From assembly GCA_016928495.1 (NCBI GenBank), contig JAFGKQ010000282.1, positions 1 through 7,623 of the forward strand: DNA of 7,623 bases, written 5' to 3'. Source of the DNA: Candidatus Fermentibacterales bacterium (GTDB lineage Bacteria > Fermentibacterota > Fermentibacteria > Fermentibacterales > JAFGKQ01). Below, piece after piece: positions 1-4,126 of the stretch (position 1 is its first letter; each line of letters begins with the position of its first letter). The notes under the pieces are model-generated. The model was not told where the DNA came from and did not search any database. It saw only the letters and a program-made list of their open reading frames with translations. The translations under genes and the position numbers were made by a program.

Positions 1-307
1 CTCTGAGAACGCTCCCGGCGGTCTTCCACTCGACCCAGCTCCCGCTCTGGAGCCAGCCTGTCAGGGCGGTGCCGGCCGCGGAGAGGCCTTCCGGGAATGC
101 CCCCGGGCCTGCCAGCACCGGGTCCGTTGCCGCCCCCCTGGCCAGCAGGCAGCAGTATCCGACGAGCTCCTCGTGTGCCCTGAATACGGTTGCCCGTCGC
201 GGGTACAGGAGGGGGAGCAGAAGGATGGAGAGGATGGCCGCCGCGAGACCGGAGAGGAACGGAGCACGGCGCCGTCGGCATGGCCCGGTGCCGGCGGGCT
301 GCGTCAT
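1..307 (-). CDS. Membrane-anchored protein of unknown function, third gene of the ECF sigma operon (partial, runs off left edge)
   Basis: I do not recognise a family. The reading frame opens with ATG at 307-305, overlapping the anti-sigma stop by four bases (ATGA), and stays open for 102 codons to the window edge, so the C-terminus is missing. The visible protein has a basic N-terminus (four Arg at residues 11-14), then one strongly hydrophobic segment at about residues 17-35, then PRR and a soluble region with no obvious motif. The Arg distribution favours a cytoplasmic N-terminus and an extracytoplasmic remainder. There is no clear separate ribosome binding site, which fits translational coupling to the anti-sigma gene. 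Its position suggests a role tied to the sigma/anti-sigma pair, for example as membrane partner or envelope effector, but that is inference from context only. That it is a real gene is supported by the overlap, the open frame and the membrane segment. Confidence 0.7.
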   Translation of the reverse strand, partial: MTQPAGTGPCRRRRAPFLSGLAAAILSILLLPLLYPRRATVFRAHEELVGYCCLLARGAATDPVLAGPGAFPEGLSAAGTALTGWLQSGSWVEWKTAGSVLR

Positions 308-522
308 TCGGAGCGCAGTGAGAGGACCCGGGCTCGAAGATGACCGGGAGCAGGGGTCCTCAACAGGTCCCTTATCCTCGTGCGAAGCTCCTGCATCTGC
401 CTGGCCTTCGCCCTGCAGCTCTCGCAGTTCTGAAGGTGGCGGAAGATCTCACCGTTCTCGCTGTCGTCGAGCTCGCCCGAGACATAGTCGTGAAGGACCT
501 CGGCGACCTCCCGGCAGGTCAT
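304..522 (-). CDS. Zinc-binding anti-sigma factor (ZAS / zf-HC2 family), RsrA-like
   Basis: A 72-residue protein that likely binds and inhibits the ECF sigma factor encoded just upstream. The signature of the family is visible: Cys3, His29, Cys33 and Cys36, in the arrangement C-x25-H-x3-C-x2-C. This is the same spacing as Cys11/His37/Cys41/Cys44 of Streptomyces RsrA, in which oxidation of the cysteines releases zinc and frees the sigma factor. The remaining sequence is helical and charged, with no transmembrane segment, so the protein should be cytoplasmic. Its ATG overlaps the sigma stop codon (ATGA at 519-522) and has a good ribosome binding site (GGAGGA, six bases upstream). Its own stop overlaps the next gene. 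Redox sensing is inferred from motif spacing; the family assignment itself is firm. A general zf-HC2 anti-sigma responding to another signal is the alternative. Confidence 0.87.
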   Translation of the reverse strand: MTCREVAEVLHDYVSGELDDSENGEIFRHLQNCESCRAKARQMQELRTRIRDLLRTPAPGHLRARVLSLRSE

Positions 523-1088
523 GGGCTGTCCTCCGCCATGTCGTCATGCCACTTCTCGAGCATCTTCTGAAGCATCGCCCGCCCCCTGTGGATTCTCGAC
601 CGGACCGTGCCTATCGGTACACCCAGTATCGAGGATATCTCCTTATAGGAGAAGCCCTCGACATCGCAAAGGACCACGGCGCTCCTGAAGCTCTCCGGGA
701 TTCTCGAGAGCGCCTTCCGGATGTCCCTTCTCATCTCGTCCCTGATCGTCTCTGTCTCGGGATCGGTGCCCAGGGGCGGCTCGACGGGCTCCATCGCCGA
801 GGAGAGCTCCTCCTGCTCCTCGAAATGCGTCCTTACCGGATTCCGTCTGGCCTTCCTCAACCGGTTCAGGAAGGTGTTCCTCAAAATCGCGAACAACCAC
901 GCTCTCGCGTTGGTTCCTAGCTGGTACTGCTCGTAGGCGCGGAATGCCCTGGCGTAGGTCTCCTGGACCAGGTCGCAGGCATCCTCGTCGTTCCTCGTCA
1001 GATGGAGTGCATAACAGTAGAGGCCATCGAGATACTGGACTACCTCATCCTCGAACTGTTTCCTCTGCGGCGGCTGCAGATGCTTCAT
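519..1088 (-). CDS. ECF-family RNA polymerase sigma factor (sigma-70 family, SigH/SigR-like)
   Basis: A 189-residue extracytoplasmic-function sigma factor that directs RNA polymerase to a stress regulon. Region 2 lies at about residues 14-82, with the conserved stretch DLVQETYARAFRAY (39-52) and the following AWLFAILRNTFLNRLRK. Region 4 is at about 122-178, with the helix-turn-helix FSYKEISSILGVPIGTVRSR (146-165) followed by IHRGR. The phrases GTNARAWLF and VEGFSYKEI...PIGTVRSRIHRGR resemble the SigH/SigR group, which pairs with zinc anti-sigma factors, as here. Length is normal. The ATG at 1088 has GGAGGA three bases upstream, slightly close. It is the first gene of an operon with the anti-sigma factor and a membrane protein, divergent from the reductase gene 261 bases away. 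The target genes cannot be read from this window. Confidence 0.93.
   Translation of the reverse strand: MKHLQPPQRKQFEDEVVQYLDGLYCYALHLTRNDEDACDLVQETYARAFRAYEQYQLGTNARAWLFAILRNTFLNRLRKARRNPVRTHFEEQEELSSAMEPVEPPLGTDPETETIRDEMRRDIRKALSRIPESFRSAVVLCDVEGFSYKEISSILGVPIGTVRSRIHRGRAMLQKMLEKWHDDMAEDSP
529..534 (-). promoter_or_regulatory. Ribosome binding site of the anti-sigma gene
   Basis: GGAGGA on the minus strand, six bases before the ATG at 522-520. It lies inside the 3' end of the sigma gene. Together with the ATGA overlap it fixes the anti-sigma start and suggests coupled but also independently strong translation. Confidence 0.75.
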
Positions 1089-1108
1089 CCGTCCTCCAGA
1101 CAGACCCT

Positions 1109-1137
1109 ATCCTATATCGCAGGTGGTTTCCCGGCAA
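1109..1137 (-). promoter_or_regulatory. Candidate promoter of the sigma/anti-sigma operon
   Basis: Minus-strand TTGCCG (1137-1132) and TAGGAT (1114-1109) are separated by 17 bases; each matches four of six bases of the housekeeping consensus. Transcription would begin near 1102, leaving a short leader that still contains the GGAGGA at 1097-1092. This is a pattern match only. An additional promoter recognised by the sigma factor itself (autoregulation is common in ECF operons) could not be identified with confidence. Confidence 0.3.
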
Positions 1138-1157
1138 GAGAATAGGGAGGGGGTCAG

Positions 1158-1205
1158 CTACTACCGATTGTGGCATCCCCTTACCCGGACCCCAATATGT
1201 ATTGA
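1158..1205. promoter_or_regulatory. Candidate tandem NrdR-box-like operator upstream of the ribonucleotide reductase
   Basis: NrdR is the zinc/ATP-cone repressor of bacterial ribonucleotide reductase genes and binds pairs of 16-base sites of consensus acaCwAtATaTwGtgt. Two imperfect matches are seen: 1158-1173 (10 of 16) and 1190-1205 (11 of 16). Their centres are exactly 32 bases apart, about three helical turns, the kind of phasing expected for paired NrdR boxes. The downstream site includes the palindrome CAATATGTATTG (1193-1204) and overlaps the TTGACA at 1202-1207, a position suited to repression. Against it, the downstream site lacks the conserved G at position 13 and the upstream site has a poor centre. 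No nrdR gene is in the window. Confidence 0.4.
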
Positions 1206-1230
1206 CAGAGACCGCGGCCGGTCTTAGTGA
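1202..1230 (+). promoter_or_regulatory. Candidate sigma-70-type promoter of the ribonucleotide reductase
   Basis: A perfect -35 box TTGACA (1202-1207) is followed after 17 bases by TAGTGA (1225-1230), a weak -10 box matching only the leading TA. An 18-base spacing would give AGTGAT instead. Transcription would start near 1237, giving an mRNA leader of roughly 110 bases before the ATG at 1350. The weak -10 and the dyad in the spacer suggest a regulated promoter. Confidence 0.45.
1209..1224. repeat. Perfect inverted repeat filling the -35/-10 spacer
   Basis: AGACCG (1209-1214), a four-base spacer CGGC, and CGGTCT (1219-1224) form a perfect 6-base inverted repeat. It occupies 16 of the 17 bases between the candidate -35 and -10 boxes of the reductase promoter. 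A protein bound here would directly control polymerase access. The arms are GC-rich, so chance occurrence in this genome is not negligible. Confidence 0.5.
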
Positions 1231-1247
1231 TGGTTCGGCATGTCGGA

Positions 1248-1298
1248 AGCGCTGTCGCCCCGCAGGGGTGGGCAGGGAGATGATAGGCGAGTGGCGCT
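1248..1298 (+). promoter_or_regulatory. Predicted stem-loop in the 5' leader of the ribonucleotide reductase mRNA
   Basis: AGCGCTGTCGCC (1248-1259) pairs with GGCGAGTGGCGCT (1286-1298): ten Watson-Crick pairs, two G-U wobbles and a single bulged G (1291), closing a 26-base purine-rich loop. It sits between the predicted transcription start and the start codon. No T-run follows, so it is not an intrinsic terminator. It does not show the cobalamin riboswitch B12-box or its conserved GCCACTG on this strand. The pairing is read by eye, and no folding energy was computed. Confidence 0.4.
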
Positions 1299-1339
1299 GC
1301 TCCCGGGACGTGGAGTGGGGTGCATTCCAGCCGCGCATC

Positions 1340-1347
1340 AGGGGTGA
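1340..1347 (+). promoter_or_regulatory. Ribosome binding site deciding the ribonucleotide reductase start
   Basis: AGGGGTGA followed by AC and ATG (1350) is a close variant of the AGGAGGTGA-x2-ATG arrangement. It favours the ATG at 1350 over an in-frame GTG at 1320, which would add ten residues and has only a weak GGAG in front of it. Confidence 0.6.
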
Positions 1348-1349
1348 AC

Positions 1350-3749
1350 ATGGCTACAGCGGAGGAATGGGTTCCGGGGGAGGACCTCTTCTCTTCCCCT
1401 ACAGGAGTTGAGGCGCCGGCTCCCGCGACCACCCGGAGTGAAGCACAGCTCGACCAGACACCAGTCTTCAGCAAGAACGCCCTCACTGTCCTGAGGAAGA
1501 GGTATCTCCGGCGCTCGCCCGATGGGGAGATACTCGAAGAGCCGTCCGACATGCTCCGCCGCGTCGCCAGCACCGTCGCCGAAGGCGAGAATCGCTTCGG
1601 CGGCGATGCCGGGTACTGGTCCGGGGTCTTCTTCGACCTGATGTCGGAGTTCCGCTTCATGCCGAACTCGCCAACCCTCATGAATGCGGGCAGGGAGCTC
1701 GGTCAGCTCTCGGCCTGTTTCGTCCTTCCGGTGGAGGACGACATGGAGAGCATATTCGACGCCGTGAAAAACACCGCTCTGATCCACAAGAGCGGTGGAG
1801 GAACGGGCTTCTCCTTCTCGCGCATCCGCCCCAAGGACGACGTGGTGCTCTCGACGAAGGGTATCTCGAGCGGACCGATCTCCTTCATGACGGTCTTCGA
1901 CAAGGCAACCGAGACGGTGAAGCAGGGAGGGGTCCGGAGAGGCGCGAACATGGCGGTGCTCCGGGTGGACCATCCCGATATCCGCGAGTTCATAACGGTG
2001 AAGCGTGACATGAAGAGGCTGAACAACTTCAACCTCTCCGTGGCCGTGACGGACAGGTTCATGAGCGCGCTGGAGAGATCTGAGGGGTACGACCTGGTCA
2101 ACCCCCGCACCGGAGAGAAGGTCGGCTCGGATTCCGCTCGGGAGATATTCGACCTGATAGTGGAGTCAGCCTGGTCCTCCGGAGAGCCGGGGATAATCTT
2201 CATCGACCGCGTCAATGCCACGAACCCGACGCCCCACATCGGCCAGATAGAGGCCACCAATCCCTGCGGGGAGCAGCCCCTGCTTCCCTACGAAGCCTGC
2301 AACCTCGGTTCCCTCAACCTGGCCAGGATGACCAGGAGGAGCACGTCCACCGGCAGGACCGAGGTCGACTGGGACCTTCTGGAGCGGAGCGTCGCAGAGG
2401 CGGTGAGGTTCCTCGACGACGTGATCGAGGTCAATCGCTACCCGTTGCCCAGGATAGCCGAGATGGTCACCGGCAACCGCAAGATCGGGCTCGGTGTGAT
2501 GGGGTTCGCCGATCTGCTGTACGACCTGCGCATCCCCTACGACTCCGAGGAGGCGATCAACTTCGCCGAGGACATCATGTCGTTCATCTCCTCCAGGGCG
2601 CGTGCCGCGAGCATTGCGCTCGCTGAGGCGCGAGGGCCCTTCCCCAACTTCCCCGGGAGCACCTACGATCGCAAGGGGTCGCCTCCCATGAGGAATGCGA
2701 CCGTGACCACCATAGCACCTACGGGGTCCATCAGCATCCTGGCCGGCTGCTCGAGCGGCATCGAGCCGGTCTTCGCCCTGGCCTACGTCAGGAAGAACCT
2801 GCTGGACGAGGGTGACGAGCTGCACGAGGTCGTTCCCGCCTTCGAGGCGGTGGCCAGGGAGAGGGGATTCTACAGCGAGGAGCTGGTGCGCAGCGTTGCC
2901 GAGAAGGGCTCCTGCACCGGCGTAGCCGGGGTACCTGCGGACGTCGAGCGCGTGTTCCTGACCTCCCACGATATCTCGCCCTCGAGCCACGTGAGGATGC
3001 AGGCAGCCTTCCAGAAGCACACCGACAACGCGGTGTCCAAGACGGTCAACCTGCCCGAGCACGCGACCGTGGAGGATGTCGGTGAGGTGTTCAAGCTAGC
3101 TAATCGTTTGGGCTGCAAGGGAGTAACTGTCTACAGGGACGGAAGTCGGGACAAGCAGGTGCTCAACCTGAAGAAGGCGGCCGGGGAGAGGCAGGGCGCC
3201 GAGACAGCGGATGGATCCGCTCAGCAGGGCGTCTCCCCGAGGCCCAGGCCCGAGTTCACGACCGGCATCACCCGCAGGATCAAGACGGGTTGCGGCAACC
3301 TCTACGTGACGATCAACGAGGACGAGCGGGGACCCGTGGAGATCTTCAGCCAGATGGGGAAGGCCGGCGGCTGCGCGGCCTCTCAGGCGGAAGCGATCAG
3401 CAGGCTGGTTTCCCTGGCGCTCCGCTCGAACGTGAAGCCCGAGGAGATCGTCAAGGAGCTGAAGGGAATAAGCTGTCACAGAGTCGTCTGGCAGAGCAGC
3501 GGCAGGATCCTCTCCTGCGCCGATGCCATAGGGAAGAGCCTGGAAGGCCACCTGACGCAGCGAAGCAAGACGAAGAAGTCCGCGGCACCGGTGGAGGAGC
3601 TGGAGTTCACGCCCTCGAAGGACGCTCATGCGGGCGAGGACGAGCTCCAGAACCATGCGGGCGCCTGCCCGAGCTGCGGAGGTCCCCTCAAGTACGAATC
3701 CGGCTGCGTGGCCTGTGCCCTCAACTGCGGCTATTCGGAGTGCGGCTAG
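1350..3749 (+). CDS. nrdJ: Adenosylcobalamin-dependent (class II) ribonucleoside-diphosphate/triphosphate reductase, NrdJ
   Basis: Reduces ribonucleotides to deoxyribonucleotides using a radical generated from adenosylcobalamin, so it works with or without oxygen. The protein (799 residues from this start) has the class II layout of Thermotoga NrdJ. The N-terminal domain begins near residue 42 (NALTVLRKRYL) with no ATP-cone. The ten-stranded barrel carries the redox cysteines Cys123 (QLSACF) and Cys317 (YEACNLGS), and the radical-site motif NPCGE with Asn304, Cys306 and Glu308. The phosphate-binding loop is APTGSIS (456-462). A TSCPD domain follows at about 640-735 (ISCHR, LSCADAIG), then a linker and a C-terminal cysteine cluster (Cys773, 776, 786, 789, 793, 798). 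In this family that tail is thought to relay electrons from thioredoxin to the active site. No second subunit is needed. It is transcribed divergently from the sigma operon behind a complex control region. Confidence 0.97.
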   Translation: MATAEEWVPGEDLFSSPTGVEAPAPATTRSEAQLDQTPVFSKNALTVLRKRYLRRSPDGEILEEPSDMLRRVASTVAEGENRFGGDAGYWSGVFFDLMSEFRFMPNSPTLMNAGRELGQLSACFVLPVEDDMESIFDAVKNTALIHKSGGGTGFSFSRIRPKDDVVLSTKGISSGPISFMTVFDKATETVKQGGVRRGANMAVLRVDHPDIREFITVKRDMKRLNNFNLSVAVTDRFMSALERSEGYDLVNPRTGEKVGSDSAREIFDLIVESAWSSGEPGIIFIDRVNATNPTPHIGQIEATNPCGEQPLLPYEACNLGSLNLARMTRRSTSTGRTEVDWDLLERSVAEAVRFLDDVIEVNRYPLPRIAEMVTGNRKIGLGVMGFADLLYDLRIPYDSEEAINFAEDIMSFISSRARAASIALAEARGPFPNFPGSTYDRKGSPPMRNATVTTIAPTGSISILAGCSSGIEPVFALAYVRKNLLDEGDELHEVVPAFEAVARERGFYSEELVRSVAEKGSCTGVAGVPADVERVFLTSHDISPSSHVRMQAAFQKHTDNAVSKTVNLPEHATVEDVGEVFKLANRLGCKGVTVYRDGSRDKQVLNLKKAAGERQGAETADGSAQQGVSPRPRPEFTTGITRRIKTGCGNLYVTINEDERGPVEIFSQMGKAGGCAASQAEAISRLVSLALRSNVKPEEIVKELKGISCHRVVWQSSGRILSCADAIGKSLEGHLTQRSKTKKSAAPVEELEFTPSKDAHAGEDELQNHAGACPSCGGPLKYESGCVACALNCGYSECG

Positions 3750-3781
3750 CCCGGATCCGGCTCCCGGCACCATGCCTCTTC

Positions 3782-3810
3782 TTGACATCCGTCCGGCGTT
3801 TTGCTACGAA
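3782..3810 (+). promoter_or_regulatory. Candidate promoter of the PC4-like gene
   Basis: A perfect TTGACA (3782-3787) is followed after 17 bases by TACGAA (3805-3810), three of six matches to the -10 consensus. Transcription would start near 3817, about 50 bases before the ATG. An in-frame TTG at 3801 lies inside this promoter and so is an unlikely start. The -10 also lies inside a weak dyad (GTTT 3798-3801, AAAC 3809-3812). With no recognisable terminator after the reductase, read-through from it is also possible. Confidence 0.45.
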
Positions 3811-3848
3811 ACCGGCCATCGCATTCGTCGGAGCTACTCCACAACACC

Positions 3849-3856
3849 GAGGAAGG
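3849..3856 (+). promoter_or_regulatory. Ribosome binding site deciding the PC4-like gene start
   Basis: GAGGAAGG ends ten bases before the ATG at 3867 and is the only purine-rich site near it. Using this ATG gives a protein that starts just ahead of the conserved PC4 core, whereas earlier in-frame starts add residues that do not resemble the family. Confidence 0.55.
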
Positions 3857-3866
3857 CCTGGTTCTG

Positions 3867-4091
3867 ATGCAGAAGACCCTGGCGGAGTTCGAGAAGGGCG
3901 AGGACCTTGTTCGGGTCTCTCTCACCGAGTTCCACGGCAGGCAGTACGTTGACATAAGGCTCTTCTACATGGCCGAGGACGGCGAGTGGAAGCCGACCAA
4001 GAAGGGCGTCACGCTCAGCCCCGAGCTGATGAGGGACGTTCACGAAGCCATCGGCAAGGGCCTGGCGGAGCTGGAGTCAGTGGAGGGCTAG
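3867..4091 (+). CDS. Bacterial PC4/p15 family transcriptional coactivator-like protein (single-strand nucleic-acid binding)
   Basis: A 74-residue protein with the PC4 fold signature: RVSLTEFHGRQYVDIRLFY (about residues 13-31), then EDGEWKPTKKGVTLSPELMRDV, then a C-terminal helix. In eukaryotic PC4 and bacterial homologues such as Lactococcus YdbC this fold is a dimer whose curved beta-sheet binds single-stranded DNA. Roles in transcription or DNA repair have been proposed, and the bacterial function is poorly defined. The pattern V-D-I-R-x-F/Y-Y ... W-K-P-T-K-K-G is the part of the fold that carries basic and aromatic contacts. The start at 3867 is chosen for its ribosome binding site and fit to family length. 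It follows the reductase by 117 bases on the same strand and may be read from its own promoter. A functional link to nucleotide supply is possible but only inferred from neighbourhood. Confidence 0.88.
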   Translation: MQKTLAEFEKGEDLVRVSLTEFHGRQYVDIRLFYMAEDGEWKPTKKGVTLSPELMRDVHEAIGKGLAELESVEG

Positions 4092-4126
4092 ATACAGACT
4101 CGACCTTCCCGAGCGCTTGCTGCCGT

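Noticed and set aside
61-267. 68-codon minus-strand frame near the left edge
   Set aside because: Its composition (Ser/Arg/Pro-rich) is that of a shadow. The neighbouring frame starting at 307 has the ATGA overlap and a membrane segment, and explains the region better.
69-920. 283-codon plus-strand open frame opposite the sigma and anti-sigma genes
   Set aside because: It lies antisense to two clearly recognised genes, is Arg/Pro/Ser-rich and low in hydrophobic patterning. It is a GC-rich shadow frame.
1126-1132. GGGAAAC on the minus strand as an ECF-type -35 box for autoregulation of the sigma gene
   Set aside because: With normal spacing the transcript would begin at about 1096, inside the ribosome binding site, and no GTT-like -10 is found at the right distance.
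1231-1349. Cobalamin riboswitch in the reductase leader
   Set aside because: The leader lacks the B12-box pattern and the conserved GCCACTG-type element on the plus strand, and is shorter than a full cobalamin riboswitch.
1320-1349. GTG at 1320 as the nrdJ start
   Set aside because: It would add ten unconserved-looking residues with a weak ribosome binding site, while ATG 1350 has AGGGGTGA at normal spacing. It is not strictly excluded.
1280-1411. Upstream open frame with ATG at 1280 in the reductase leader
   Set aside because: The purine-rich AGGGAG abuts the ATG with no spacing, the ATG is within the predicted stem-loop, and the peptide overlaps the nrdJ start out of frame with a shadow-like composition.
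2166-3062. 298-codon minus-strand open frame inside nrdJ
   Set aside because: It is fully antisense to conserved reductase sequence, has His/Gly/Asp-rich shadow composition and shows no family resemblance.
3750-3760. CCGGATCCGG palindrome after nrdJ as a terminator
   Set aside because: It is self-complementary without room for a loop and is not followed by a T-run.
3801-3866. TTG at 3801 as the start of the PC4-like gene
   Set aside because: It lies within the candidate promoter, has no ribosome binding site, and the added 22 residues do not resemble the family.
4092-4126. Bidirectional terminator between the convergent PC4-like and C25 genes
   Set aside because: The 35 bases contain no convincing stem with flanking A/T runs.
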